64,000 nucleotides of DNA from Planctomycetota bacterium (GCA_020638735.1 JACKHZ010000011.1:434001-498000), one strand, 5' to 3'. Positions 43,352-59,469 are shown, counted from the stretch's first letter. Translations and numbers: made by a program. The notes: generated by a model not told the origin, from the sequence alone.

Positions 43352-44887
43352 TCAGCTTCGGCGCTGGGTCGGCCCGCCGGACAGGTCTCCGACATAGCCG
43401 GCGAAGTTGGTCGACAGGCACAGGCAGAACGCCGCGCGTTCGAGCAACGACGTCGGCGCAGCGAGTACGCCGAGCTGCCGCAGCTCGCCCTGCAGACGGG
43501 TGAAGCCCAGCTCGCCCGGTCGGCGCGCCCATGCGAGCTGCTGCACGGTGACGAAGTCCGGCGCCAGGCGCGTCAGCTTCCAGCGGCGCAGGCTGTGCAG
43601 CACGCGCTCCCGTTCGCCTTCCTGCAGCAGGTCCCCGAGCCCGTAGAGCATCGCCGCCAGCACCTCCGGGCGCTCCTGTCCCTGATCGCGCAGGTCGCGC
43701 AGCTGCCCGAGCACGAGGTTGCGCACCAGGGCGCAGCGCGGCGCATCGACGCCGAAGGCAGGCAGCCAGGCCAGCAGGCGACCGGCCTCGCCGAGTCCGC
43801 CTGCCGAGACCCGCATCGACAGCAGGTCGGGCCGGTGGCGGCCCCAGTTCTCGCCGTCCGCACGCAGCACCTCGTCGACCAGGCGCGCGCCAGCCTGCTG
43901 CACGAGCGCGAAATGGTCGCCGGTGACCGCGGTGACCTCGGTCAGCGCCGACAGCGCGATGGCCAGCGCCTCGCCGTGCAGCTGCGGCGTCACGGCCGCC
44001 AGCCGGTCGCCGCCGTGGCGCAGCGCCGCGGCGCGCTCGCGCGACGAGCCGGCCCCGACCAGCGCGCGCACCGAATAGGCCAGCGTCTGCACCCGCTCCA
44101 TGACCGTCGTGCCGAACCGCGTCGCGTGCGCTCCATCGACGATGTCGCCGCCCAGCGGCTCGTCGAACAGCGCCGCGGCGAGCTCGTCGGCGAGCAGCTG
44201 CACCCGTTCGTCCACCGCGGCGAGGTTGCCGTGGCGCAGCAGCGCCTGCTCGCGCACCGCCGAGCTGGCGCGCAGCTCGTGGTCGATGCGCAGCAGCATC
44301 ATCGCGTTGCGCGGCTCGAGCCACTGCGCCAGCGGATCCTGGGCCTCCTGCAGGCCGCGCTCGAACGCTTCCCGCAGCCGCGGCGCGACCTCCTGGCCTA
44401 GCCGGTGGCGCATCTGCTCCACGGCCGACTGCCACGCCGCCTGCTCGGCGTCGAGCACGTCGCCCCTCTGCTGCGTCGCGGGTGACGAGGCCGGACCTGG
44501 CAACTCCGCGCAGGCGCGCTCCGAAGGCGTCACGCGGTGTTCGCGACGCAGCGGTTCGACCAGCCACATGACGGCGACGGTCGCCGCGGCGCTCAGCACC
44601 GCGACCAGCGGCGTCAGCCGTTCGGTCAGCGTGCGGGGGCGAGGTCGGCTCCAGGCGCGCCGCGTCGCACGAGCGACCACCTCGCGCATGCGGAACGGGA
44701 ACTCACGGCTCGCTTCGACCTCGAGCCCGCGCATGCGGTCGAGGAACTCGACGGTGTCGGCGACCTCGAGCGCGCGCAGCGGGTCCGCGTCGACGTCCCG
44801 GCGCATCCCGTCCAGCTCCTCCCCGGTGCCTTGTTCGAGCAGCAGATCGATCGCCTGCCAGCCGGTCCTTCCAGAGAGTTCGCTCAT
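43352..44887 (-). CDS. Large membrane partner of the ECF sigma factor (probable anti-sigma factor)
   Basis: The 511-residue protein is coupled to the sigma gene by an ATGA overlap, which is the usual position of an anti-sigma factor. The N-terminal ~85 residues are soluble and charged, with ADTVEFLDRMRGLEVEA, but the zinc-type HxxxCxxC anti-sigma motif was not seen. A transmembrane helix (LTPLVAVLSAAATVAVMWLV) lies at about residues 90-110. The ~400-residue outer part is helical, without a recognised family. The layout (cytoplasmic domain, one helix, large outer domain) fits a stress-sensing anti-sigma factor that could be released by the site-2 protease at 34-36 kb. That link is inference. 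Confidence 0.7.
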   Translation of the reverse strand: MSELSGRTGWQAIDLLLEQGTGEELDGMRRDVDADPLRALEVADTVEFLDRMRGLEVEASREFPFRMREVVARATRRAWSRPRPRTLTERLTPLVAVLSAAATVAVMWLVEPLRREHRVTPSERACAELPGPASSPATQQRGDVLDAEQAAWQSAVEQMRHRLGQEVAPRLREAFERGLQEAQDPLAQWLEPRNAMMLLRIDHELRASSAVREQALLRHGNLAAVDERVQLLADELAAALFDEPLGGDIVDGAHATRFGTTVMERVQTLAYSVRALVGAGSSRERAAALRHGGDRLAAVTPQLHGEALAIALSALTEVTAVTGDHFALVQQAGARLVDEVLRADGENWGRHRPDLLSMRVSAGGLGEAGRLLAWLPAFGVDAPRCALVRNLVLGQLRDLRDQGQERPEVLAAMLYGLGDLLQEGERERVLHSLRRWKLTRLAPDFVTVQQLAWARRPGELGFTRLQGELRQLGVLAAPTSLLERAAFCLCLSTNFAGYVGDLSGGPTQRRS

Positions 44888-45531
44888 CCGGCCCCCCCGG
44901 CGCGGCGGCCGCGCTCCTCGTCTGCCGTGGCGAGCAGCTGCTTCAGCGCGGCGACGGCGTTGTGCATGCGCGACTTGACGGTGCCGATCGGGATGTCGAG
45001 CAGCTCGCTGATCTCGGCGTAGGGTCGTTCCTGGTAGACGGCCAGCTCGAACACCAGCCGGTGCGGCTCGGTCAGCCGCTCGAGCGCGCGACGCATCGCC
45101 GCCTTCTCTTCGCTCTCGGCGAGCTGGTCGGCGGGTGACGGAGCGTCGCCGGCGTATTCGCGGGTGCGCGGCGCGTCGTCGTCCGGGTGCAGCACCTGGT
45201 CGAACGACAGCAGGCGCGGCCGCGGCTTCTGCGCCCGGTAGTGGTCGATCCAGAGATTGGTGGCGACCCGATAGACGAAGGTCGTCATGCGACCCTCGGG
45301 CTGGTAGCGCTTGCTGCCGAGCATCAGCTTGATGAACAGCTCCTGGGTCAGGTCCTCGGCGCGATCGCGGTCCCAGCAGAGGCGGTAGAAGAACTGCAGC
45401 AGCCGCTCGCGGTACTGGTCGACCAGCTTGCGGAACGCGGTCGGGTCCCCGTCCCGGTAGGCCGCCAGCAGGTCGGGTTCGCCGGCGCCGGTCGGTGCTG
45501 CGCTCGCTGGAGTCTTGGCTTGCTTGTTCAC
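44884..45531 (-). CDS. ECF-type RNA polymerase sigma factor
   Basis: The 215-residue sigma-70 family ECF protein has region 2 around residues 30-100 (AFRKLVDQYRERLLQFFYRL, RAEDLTQELFIKLM, TFVYRVATNLWIDHYRAQ). Region 4 lies near residues 150-200 (LERLTEPHRLVFELAVYQE and AEISELLDIPIGTVKSRMHN, a helix-turn-helix). A ~40-residue acidic linker separates them. It should direct polymerase to a regulon of envelope-stress genes, and the large membrane protein downstream is its probable inhibitor. Promoter autoregulation is not evident in the 43 bases to tsaE. Confidence 0.93.
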   Translation of the reverse strand: MNKQAKTPASAAPTGAGEPDLLAAYRDGDPTAFRKLVDQYRERLLQFFYRLCWDRDRAEDLTQELFIKLMLGSKRYQPEGRMTTFVYRVATNLWIDHYRAQKPRPRLLSFDQVLHPDDDAPRTREYAGDAPSPADQLAESEEKAAMRRALERLTEPHRLVFELAVYQERPYAEISELLDIPIGTVKSRMHNAVAALKQLLATADEERGRRAGGAG

Positions 45532-45574
45532 GGGAGACGGACCGCCGTGCCAACGCAGCAGTCCCGATGCCGGT

Positions 45575-46072
45575 TCATCGGCCGGTCGACATCGTCGGCA
45601 AATCCTCTAGCCAGGAAAAGGCCGGTGGCTTCGCTCCGGTGCGCAGCACGACCCGCCTCCCACCGTCCGGGGAGAGTCCGATCTCGATCCACAAGGTCCT
45701 TTCGGGCAGTTGGTTGGGAATGCGATCGGCCCACTCAACGGCGACCACGTGCGCGGCGTCGAACAGGTATTCGAGGCCGCCGTCGGCGAGGAAGCCCTCG
45801 AGCTTCTGCGGCAGGTAGGCGTCGGCGTGCAGCAACGGCACCGGGCCGGGGTGCTCGACGACCAGCAGGTAGGTTGGGCTGGCGACGGCATCCGGGTCGT
45901 CGACCTCGAGGCCGACCGCGAGCCCCCGCACCAGGGTGGTCTTGCCCGCGCCCAGTGAGCCGCTGAGCGCCACCGTGTCGCCCGGTCGCAGGTGCCGACC
46001 GAGGCGGCAGCCGAGCACCTCGGTGGCGGCAGGGTCAGCGGGCAGCGTCAGCACGACCTGGCGGGACGACAT
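45575..46072 (-). CDS. tsaE: tRNA threonylcarbamoyladenosine biosynthesis ATPase TsaE
   Basis: The 165-residue P-loop ATPase of the t6A tRNA modification pathway acts with TsaB, TsaC and TsaD. Walker A is GSLGAGKTTLVRGL (near residue 40). SPTYLLVVEH, HADAYL and VAVEWADRIP are family segments, the last containing the Walker B-like Glu and the conserved Trp. The start at 46072 overlaps thiL by 38 bases; no shorter start fits the family better. It closes the thiE-S26-thiL-tsaE unit, and tsaB/tsaD are not in the window. Confidence 0.94.
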   Translation of the reverse strand: MSSRQVVLTLPADPAATEVLGCRLGRHLRPGDTVALSGSLGAGKTTLVRGLAVGLEVDDPDAVASPTYLLVVEHPGPVPLLHADAYLPQKLEGFLADGGLEYLFDAAHVVAVEWADRIPNQLPERTLWIEIGLSPDGGRRVVLRTGAKPPAFSWLEDLPTMSTGR

Positions 46073-46982
46073 GTTCGAAGCCTACGGCGGCGAGCCGGGT
46101 TCGGCGATCGCCATCCCGCAGCCAGATGCCGGGTGTGTCGAGGACCCTCCCGATCGGCCTCCGCGCGCGCGCGCCGAGCGGGCCGCCGGCGGGCAGCTCG
46201 CGCTGCGCCGCCTGCGACCACAGCAGCACGTGGTCCTCGCCGTCGCGGAGCGCGGCGTCGAGGGCGCGGCGCCGGTCGCCGGCGTGCAGTCGCCGCGCGG
46301 CGGCGCGGATCGGGATGGCCGCGGCATCCAGTTCGGCGCCGAGCGCGCCGTGCTGGCCGCTGGCGGCGAGCATCGTCGCCAGGTCGAGCAGCAGGCCGTC
46401 GCTGACGTCGATCGCGGCGTGCACGGCGCGCTGCCGCGCCAGCCATGCACCTTCGACCAACGCCGGCCGGAAGCGAAGGTGGTGGCCGAGGCGCGAGCCG
46501 CCGAGCGGGCCGGTGACGTGCAGCGTGTCACCCGCGCGCACCCCCGCGCGGGTCAGCGCGCGGCCTTCGAGGTGGCCGATCGCCGTGACGGTCGCCACCA
46601 GCGGGCCGCGGGTCGAGGCGACGTCGCCGCCGACGACCACCGCGTCGGCCCGCCTTGCCGCGCGGCGCACGCCGCGCAGCAGCAGGTCGAGGCCGCGGGC
46701 GTCGAGGTCGGGCGGCAGCACAAGCGACAGCAACAGCCAGTCGGGGACAGCCCCCATCGCGGCGAGGTCGGAGAGGTTGCGGTTGACGACCTTCTGCCCG
46801 ACGAGATCCAGCGGCGCGTCGGCATCGAAGTGAACGCCGGCCACCACCGGATCGCAGCAGACGACCTCGCGGCGATGTCGCTGGCGCAGCACTGCGGCGT
46901 CGTCGCCGATGCCGACCAGCAGGTCCGGGTGATCGCCGAAGAACCGTCGCAGTCGCGCCGTCAGCGCGCGTTCACCGGCCAC
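46035..46982 (-). CDS. thiL: Thiamine-monophosphate kinase
   Basis: ThiL phosphorylates thiamine monophosphate to thiamine pyrophosphate, the last step of the pathway. The 315-residue length is normal. GIGDDAAVL near residue 24 binds metal and substrate. NRNLSDLAAMGAVPDWLLLSL (noted as NLSDLAAMGA) and VVGGDVAST are characteristic. AAIDVSDGLLLDLATML provides the second acidic motif. GTG start at 46982, overlapping the S26-like gene by 11 bases and tsaE by 38. Together with thiE it forms a thiamine sub-cluster. Confidence 0.94.
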   Translation of the reverse strand: MAGERALTARLRRFFGDHPDLLVGIGDDAAVLRQRHRREVVCCDPVVAGVHFDADAPLDLVGQKVVNRNLSDLAAMGAVPDWLLLSLVLPPDLDARGLDLLLRGVRRAARRADAVVVGGDVASTRGPLVATVTAIGHLEGRALTRAGVRAGDTLHVTGPLGGSRLGHHLRFRPALVEGAWLARQRAVHAAIDVSDGLLLDLATMLAASGQHGALGAELDAAAIPIRAAARRLHAGDRRRALDAALRDGEDHVLLWSQAAQRELPAGGPLGARARRPIGRVLDTPGIWLRDGDRRTRLAAVGFEHVVPPGRADAAR

Positions 46983-47397
46983 GCGCTTCCTCGATCGGGA
47001 AGCCGACCACCACCACGCCTTGCACGTCGCTGCGGCGGATCGGCCCGAACGAGCGGCTGTCGACCCACACCGATTCCGGGTTGGGGTGCACGACGAACAC
47101 CTCGTCGCCGTCGAGCTGCGTCACCCGCGTCAGCATCGGTCCCTGCGGGGTCTCGCAGAAGACGTCGCTGCCGACGCGCAGGCCCGAGGCCCAGCGGTCG
47201 ACGATGCACCACGAGCCCGGCGGCAAAGCGGGGTTCGTGTCCATACCGTTCGGCACCCACCGGGTCGTGAACCTGGCGAAGAACCAGGCCACGCCGGCGA
47301 TCCCGACGACGAAGGTCACCCGCCGCACGAGCCGCGCGGCGCGGATCGGGTCCACCCGCTGCTGGCTGCGCGCGGGCACGGTGCCGGAGATCGCCAT
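46972..47397 (-). CDS. S26 (signal peptidase I)-like protein, catalytic Lys apparently missing
   Basis: The 141-residue product has a single N-terminal membrane segment (VTFVVGIAGVAWFFARF). It is followed by NPALPPGSWCIVDRW, matching the Ser-containing box of signal peptidase I, and the C-terminal DSRSFGPIRRSDVQGVVVV, matching the family DSRxFGP box. At the usual Lys position, where family members read KRV, this protein has TRV in MLTRVTQLDGDEV. So the Ser-Lys dyad seems incomplete, and it may be inactive or use Arg. It lies between thiE and thiL, overlapping thiL. A link with thiamine synthesis is unexpected; a general secretion role is as likely. Confidence 0.75.
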   Translation of the reverse strand: MAISGTVPARSQQRVDPIRAARLVRRVTFVVGIAGVAWFFARFTTRWVPNGMDTNPALPPGSWCIVDRWASGLRVGSDVFCETPQGPMLTRVTQLDGDEVFVVHPNPESVWVDSRSFGPIRRSDVQGVVVVGFPIEEARGR

Positions 47398-47458
47398 CGC
47401 CGCAGCATCGGCGGCGCCTCCCCGCCGGTCCAGTGCGTTGCGGCGGCGATCCCCGCCG

Positions 47459-48115
47459 TCAGCCGTGCAGCAGCGGCTGCAATTGCGCCAACAGCAGCTC
47501 CGCCGCGGCCCGTGGGTCCTCGGCGCGCATCAACTCGCTGCGCACGGCGACGCCGACCGGGCGTTCCGACGGCGCGACCTCGGCGACTTGCTGCAGGGTC
47601 TCGGCCGAGACGCCGCCCAGCCACGCGACCGGCAACTTCGCCGCCGCGGTCAGCCTGCCGGCGCGCGGTACCCCGAGGAACGCCGCGCCCGGCTTGCTGC
47701 TGGTCGGCCAGACCGGTGACAGCAGGGCGAAGTCGCAGCGCGCCTGCGCTGCCTCGTCGAGCTCGCGCTCGTCGTGCGCGGAGAAGCCGAGCATGCGCCC
47801 GGTGCCGACGACGCCGCGCGCCAGGTCCGGCGGCAGCGAGCGGTGGCCGATCTGCGCGCCGTGCGCGCTGCCGGTCGCGGCGACGTCGACGCGATCGTTG
47901 ACCAGCAGCAGCCCGTTCACCGCGTCGAGCAGGGGCAGCAGCCGTTCGCAGCAGCGCAGCATCGCGCGCGCCGTCCAGCGCGGTTCGCGCAGCTGCACGC
48001 AGCGCACGCCGCCGTCGACGACCTGCTGCACGATCGTCTCGACGCGGGCCGGATCGCCGACGCCGTCGGTGACGAGGATCAGACGCAGCGCGTCCCGGTC
48101 GAGCTTGGCGGCCAC
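47459..48115 (-). CDS. thiE: Thiamine-phosphate synthase (divergent ThiE-like)
   Basis: The 218-residue TIM-barrel protein resembles ThiE, which couples HMP-PP with thiazole phosphate to give thiamine phosphate. Family-like segments are GGVRCVQLREP (usual REK replaced by REP), LLVNDRVDVA, GAQIGHRSLPPDLAR and LLSPVWPTSSKPGA (usual SPVFPTxxKPG). AWLGGVSAETL ends the barrel. The REK-to-REP change removes a Lys that contacts the pyrophosphate in characterised enzymes, so activity should be tested rather than assumed. TenI is an alternative. The presence of thiL nearby favours thiamine synthesis. GTG start at 48115. Confidence 0.82.
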   Translation of the reverse strand: MAAKLDRDALRLILVTDGVGDPARVETIVQQVVDGGVRCVQLREPRWTARAMLRCCERLLPLLDAVNGLLLVNDRVDVAATGSAHGAQIGHRSLPPDLARGVVGTGRMLGFSAHDERELDEAAQARCDFALLSPVWPTSSKPGAAFLGVPRAGRLTAAAKLPVAWLGGVSAETLQQVAEVAPSERPVGVAVRSELMRAEDPRAAAELLLAQLQPLLHG

Positions 48116-48157
48116 GGCGTGACTACACCGGAGCGCCGGCGGCCGCGCCAGCGCCGA

Positions 48158-49620
48158 TCAGATGCGCTTCTCGTAGATCGGGCCCTTCTCGAAGTACTCG
48201 TTCTCGCTGCCGATCGTGTCGAGGTCGTACTTGCGGCCTTCGAGGATCATGCGGCTCGCGACGATGCCCATCTCGAGGCTGTGGTCCTGGTTGGTGTATC
48301 GGAAGCGGCCGGGGCGTCCCAGGTAGATCAGGTTCGACAGGCGGTCGAGGTACTCGCGCACCGTCGACAGGCGCTTGTCGTAGTCCATGTCGTAGACCGG
48401 ATACACACAGGGCCGCTTCCACAGATACGCCTGGCGGACCTCGGCGCGGGTGAAGAACCCCCACTGCTCGAAGTAGGGCATCACCAGATCGAGCACCTGG
48501 TCCTTGTCCATCGACCAGATCGCGTCGCTCTCGAAGGCGAAGAACTCGACGAAGAACGACGTCTTGCCCGGCGGACACATGTCCGCGCTGAAGTTCTTCA
48601 TCTCGCTGGTGCGACCGAACGGGATGTCCTTGTTCGGGAAGTAGATCCAGTTGTCCTTGGTCACCGACTCCTTGTCGAGCGTCAGGAACAGGTAGACCTG
48701 GGCGCGCCACTTCAGTCCGGCGGCAGCCTGCTTCACCTCGGGCGGCGGCGGCGGATCGAGCAGCGTCAGGAACGCGGTCAGCGGCACTGCTCGACCAGGT
48801 GCTGCAGGTTCAGCGTCTGCACGCCGTCGGGCGTCTCGACGTCGACCGACGTCACGCGCTTGCCGTCGTGGCGCACCTTGACCGGCTGGCTCGAGCAGCG
48901 GATCTCGGTGCCGGTCTCGACCAGGTGCCGCGCGATCTCCTCGTAGATGCGGCCGGTGCCGAACTGCGGGTAGTAGAACTCGTCGACCAGCGACTTGGGG
49001 CCCTTCTTGCTGCCGAGGCCGATCGCCTTCTGCAGCACGCTCCACAGGTTCAGGCCGTGAATGCGCTGTCGCGCCCAGTCCGGATGGATCGTGCTGGCGG
49101 GGATGCCCCAGATCTTCTCCGTGTAGTTGATCATGCTGAACTCGGCCAAGGTGCGGCCGAAGTTCGCGACGACGTAGTCCTCGAAGGTGACCATCGGCTT
49201 CTTCAGCAGGCCGAAGCGCAGCCGCGCCATCGCGTAGTCGAGCAGGATCCGCACGCTCTTCACCGGGCCGATGTTCTTGAACACCTGCAGCGCCTTGACC
49301 GGGTAGTCGAAGAACTTGCCGTCGATGAACTGGCGGGTGAGACGCGGCACCTTGCGCCACTCCTCCTGCAGCAGGTCCTCGATGAAGTCGTAGAGGTACT
49401 GGTTCTTGGAGAAGAACCGGTGCGGGCCGATGTCCGTCAGGAAGACGTCTTCGCCTTCGCGGATCGTGAGCGTCTTGGCCAGCCCGCCGATCTGCGCGTC
49501 CCTCTCGACGAGGAAGCTCTTCCGCCCCTTGCGGGACAGCTCCATCGCGCAGGCGAGGCCGGCAGGTCCGGCGCCCAGCACGAGGACTTCGGGGGCGGGG
49601 TTCAGACTACTGGCAGGCAT
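48158..49620 (-). pseudogene. FAD/NAD(P)-binding oxidoreductase (UDP-galactopyranose-mutase/protoporphyrinogen-oxidase-like), with a frame break
   Basis: Together the two parts give about 486 residues of an amine-oxidase-fold flavoprotein. The N-terminal part (49620-48778) has LVLGAGPAGLACAMEL (dinucleotide fold), IGPHRFFSKNQYLY and YTEKIWGIPASTIHPDWARQ. It ends at a TGA at 48778-48780. The C-terminal part continues in another frame from about 48787 with VPLTAFLTLLDPPPPPEV, then KRPCVYPVYDMDY and the FAD-binding end NLIYLGRPGRFRYTNQDHSLEMG (noted by NLIYLGRPGRF). One missing base near 48780-48795 would restore a single frame. This could be a real frameshift or a sequencing error. The upstream neighbour overlaps its start by 14 bases. 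Related proteins act in sugar or carotenoid/porphyrin chemistry. Confidence 0.8.
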
Positions 49621-51630
49621 GCCGGGCGAGTGAGGTGCGGCAGCAGAGCAATACCATCGGCAGACGCCGGGTCCTCGTGAAAAGGAATCGCGGCGCAGGT
49701 GGATCCGGTGCCACCGCACGTCGGCGCGTCTCAGCGCGAGGATTCTGCGCCCACTCCTCGAGGCTGTAGAGCACGTTCTGCGGGATCGGCACGCGCGCCC
49801 GGTCGGTGAGCTCCTGCACGATCTGCGCCGCCGACAGGCCGTCGGCGACGCCGGCGCGCACGCTGTCCTCGTCGATCCGGAACTGGTGCACGTGGTCGCT
49901 CTTGGTCCGATGCGCGAAGCGATCGATCTGATGCACGACATCGTGGACGTCGTCGCCGGGGAACACCAGGACCTCGAAGTCCGGCTGCACGATCACGCTG
50001 CTGCGGGTGCCGCCGACCTTGCCGGCCGGGTCGGCGTCGAGGAGTTCGGCGCCGAGCCGCGACAGGCGCAGCGCGGTGACGCGCCCGCCGTGCAGACCGA
50101 TGTCGACGAGGCCCAGCGGGAACAGGCGCTTCTTGATCCAGATCAGCAGGTTCCAGCACATCTGCTGCAGGGACTCGGTCGGCGTGTAGCCGCCGCCCTG
50201 GAAGCGCGCCGCGAAGAACTCCTCGGTGGGCTGTGCCTCGAGCTGCGCCAGATAGGCGTTGCGCGACAGGAACGGCAGCACCGAGACGTCCTGCCAGAGC
50301 ATCGGCTCGGCGCGGCGCAGCAGCCGCAGCAGCACGCGCCGCATGCGCGTCTGGTGGTAGGCCTCGCCGGGCAACGACCGGTCCTCGACGAAGTGCCCGA
50401 GCAGCATCTTCACCTGATCGGCGAGGCTGGCCCGCTCGAACTCGAGCCCCGCGGGTGTCGGCCGCAGCGAGCGTTCGCCGCGGCGGTCGATGAGCCGCCG
50501 CTGCAGACAGAACCGGTAGAGCACCTCGAGCAGCTGCTCCGGCGCCAGGAACCCTCCCGGCACCGGCAGCAACATGCCGGCGATGCGCTTCTGCGAGGCC
50601 TTGAAGAGGTCGCCGTCGGCGGTGAACAGGACCTTGTTCTGCTGCAACTCGCGCAGGAACCGGCTGACGTTGCTGGCGAAATCGCCGCCGCAGACCAGCT
50701 CCTCGCCGACCTGCGGCCGGCACTCGATGCCGCGCCGGCGGATCGAGTGCAGCGCCACCTCGTGGAAGATCACCACCGCGCGTTCGGCCGGCTGGATGCC
50801 CAGCGGCGCCAGATCCAGCGAGCAGGCCGTGCCGAGCATGGCCTCCTCGATGCTCTTGCCGAGGAAGTCGACGTCGGGCGGCTTGTGCAGCTCGACGCTC
50901 TCGATCAGCTCGTCCCAGGCGGCGATGCCGCCGTGCTGATCAACGTCGCGTCGACCAGCTTGCGCACCGGCGGCGGCAGCTTCTGCAGGCGCTGATCCAT
51001 CGCGCCTTCCATGGTGTAGAGCTTGTAGATCTTGCGGGCGTGGTCGGCGGCCTTCTGCGCCGCGTCCGCCTTGCTGCCGCCGTTCTTGCCGGCGCCGTTC
51101 TTGGCGCTGCCCTTGCCGGCGAGGTTCTCGACGCGCTCCCGGAAGAAGCGGGCATCGAGGTGCCCCTGCAGCGTCAGCGAGTCCTGCAGCAGGCGCTGCC
51201 GCCGCTTGCGGCACTCGAGCACACACGCGACGAGCTCGCCGGGCGCCGCCCAGCACGGGCTCTCGAACGAGGCCCAGCGCTTGTCCTTGGTCGGCCACAG
51301 GAAACCCTCGCGCTGCAGCGCCGCGAGCGCCGCCTCGAGGTCGAAGCGGCTCTTGAAGTTGCGGCCGTGCTCGGCGAACAGCTCGTGCACCGCGCGCACC
51401 GACCCCTGTTCGCCGAAGAACACCTCCAGCAGGTCCTGCAGCTTGCGCGGCAGGGTGCCGATGCGGCGCAGGACCAGGGCTTCGTCCTCCATCGCCGAGC
51501 TGACGCCGCCGAGGCTCGGCTTCTCGTCGGCCTGGCGCCCGGCGCAGTCGCCGTGCCAGCGCAGCAGGCACTCCTGGACCACCTCGTCGGTGACGCCGCG
51601 CAGCAGCACGCGAAGACTGAGCCGGCTCAC
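49607..51630 (-). pseudogene. XPB-associated helicase-partner protein (winged-helix, helicase-associated domain), with a frame break
   Basis: The protein starts at the GTG at 51630 (VSRLSLRVLLRGVTDEVVQE). It resembles the helicase-associated domain proteins encoded beside XPB in actinobacteria and others. The first ~240 residues (to 50905 in this frame) show SRFDLEAALAALQREGFLWP and an Ala/Lys-rich linker, and end in a stop. From about 50940 the homologous C-terminal part (GGIAAWDELIESVELH, VIFHEVALHSIRRRG, RSSVIVQPDFEVLVFPGDD) continues in another frame to 49607. One missing base near 50936-50945 reconciles both, giving about 673 residues. The C-terminal helicase-like fold likely binds XPB. 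Frame break may be mutational or a sequence error. Confidence 0.8.
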
Positions 51631-53352
51631 GCGGAGACCTCCGTCCGCGCGCCTCGCCGCGCAGCACCTCGGCGGCGGCGACGATCGCGTAGGCGTAGCC
51701 CTGCTCGGTGAGGAACAGCTGGCGCTTGCGCGCGAACTCCTGTTCGCGCGTGTCGGCGGACACCAGGGTGTAGAACCGGGCGACGCTGCCGTCACTCTTC
51801 GGACGCAGCACGCGGCCGAGCCGCTGCGCCTCTTCCTGGCGGCTGCCGAAGGTGCCCGACACCTGGATCGCGACGTTCGCGTCGGGCAGGTCGATCGCGA
51901 AGTTGCCGACCTTGCTGACGATCAGGCGGGGCAGCTCGCCGCGTCGGAACGCCGCATAGAGGCGTTCGCGTTCCTGGTTGGGCGTCTGCCCGGTGACCAG
52001 CGGCAGGCGGAACACCGTCGCCAGGTGCTGCAGTTGCTCGAGGTACTGGCCGATCACCAGCACGCGGTCGTTGCCGTGCAGCCGCAGCAGCGCGCCGACC
52101 ACGTCCTCCTTGCGCTCGTTGTCGGCGGCGATGCGGATCTGCGTGCGGGCGCTGGCCGCGGCGTAGCGGTCGCTGCGCGCCTCGCCGAGCGGCACCCGCA
52201 CCTCGTGGCACTGCGCCTCGGCCAGGAAGCCGGCCGACTCGAGCTGCTTCCACGGCACCTCGAAGCGCTTGGGGCCGATCAGCGAGAACACCTCGTCGGC
52301 GCGGCCGTCCTCGCGCACCAGCGTCGCGGTCAACCCCAGGCGACGGCGCGCCTGGATGCCGGCGGTGGCGCGGAACACCGGCGCCGGCAGCAGGTGGACC
52401 TCGTCGTAGACGATCAGGCCGAAGCCGCCCTTGTCGAACAGGTCCAGGTGCGTGAACTGGTCGAGCTTCGCCTTGCGGTGCGTCAGGATCTGGTAGGTGG
52501 CGACGGTGATCGGGCGGATCTGCTTGTTCTCGCCGGTGTACTCGCCCACCTGCTCGGGCAGCAGGTCGGTCTTGTCGAGGATCTCGCGCACCCACTGCCG
52601 CACGGCGACGGTGTTGGTGGTCAGCACCAGGGTGTTGGTCTGCAGCAGCTGCATCGCGGCGATGCCGACGACGGTCTTGCCGGCGCCGCACGGCAGCACG
52701 ACGACGCCGCAGCCGCCGAGGTCGCTGCCGCTCTGGTGGAACGCCGCGGCGGCGGCGCGCTGGTAGTCGCGCAGCGCGAAGCCTGCGGCGCCGAGGCCGA
52801 ACGCGAGCGTGTCGCCCTGCCGGTAGCCGGCGCGGTCCTCGACCGGGTAGCCGAGCCGCACCAGCGCCTGCTTGACGGCGCCGCGATCCGCTGCCGTCAC
52901 CAGCGCCCGGCCCTGGGCGTCGATCTCGACCAGCGCTTCGAGCTGCGGCCGTTCGACCAGCTCCTGCAGCAGCTCGTGGTCGTCGCTGACCAGCGTCAGC
53001 GCGTCGGCGGCGCCGTTGCCCCTGACCTTCTCGAGCCGCAGCAGCCCGTAGCGCCGGAACCACTCGGTGATGCGTTCCGTCACCTCGCGAGCGACCGGGA
53101 AGCGCGCGTTGTCGCGCAGCCACGGCACCACCGCGTCGACCGACTCGCCGAGCGCCGCCGCGTTCCAGATGCTGATCGGCGTGATCCGGTAGAAGTGCAC
53201 GTACTCCGGCGACTTCTCGAGCTCGGCGAAGCGCGCCAGCCGGTCGCGCGCCATCTCGTAGGCCGGGTGCTGCGTCTCCAGCAGCACCGCGCCGTCGGCC
53301 TGCACGATCAACGGCGGCTCGCCCGTGGGAAGCTGGCTCTGCGGCGTCTCGC

Positions 53353-53356
<4 letters not shown>
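51627..53356 (-). CDS. XPB-type DNA repair helicase (3' end unresolved)
   Basis: This is a superfamily 2 helicase of the archaeal/bacterial XPB (Rad25) family, presumably acting in DNA repair with its neighbours. The ATG at 53356 overlaps the uvrA stop (ATGA). The N-terminal ~180 residues match the XPB damage-recognition-like domain. The motor has PCGAGKTVVG (motif I), VYDEVHLLP (DExH), GLTATLVREDG (III) and FGSRQEEAQRLGRVLRPK (VI). In this frame no stop occurs before 49607. The expected TGA is in the GTGA overlap at 51627-51629, one frame away. So a missing base in the last ~60 codons is likely; the true C-terminus would follow VAAAEVLRG by a few residues. Confidence 0.88.

Positions 53357-59469
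<6,113 letters not shown>

Noticed and set aside
47398..47458. TPP riboswitch near the thiamine genes
   Set aside because: The intervals around thiE are too short and lack the CTGAGA-type core of the THI element.
48778..48800. Programmed ribosomal frameshift in the FAD oxidoreductase
   Set aside because: No slippery heptamer or strong downstream structure was seen, and a neighbouring gene has the same kind of break.
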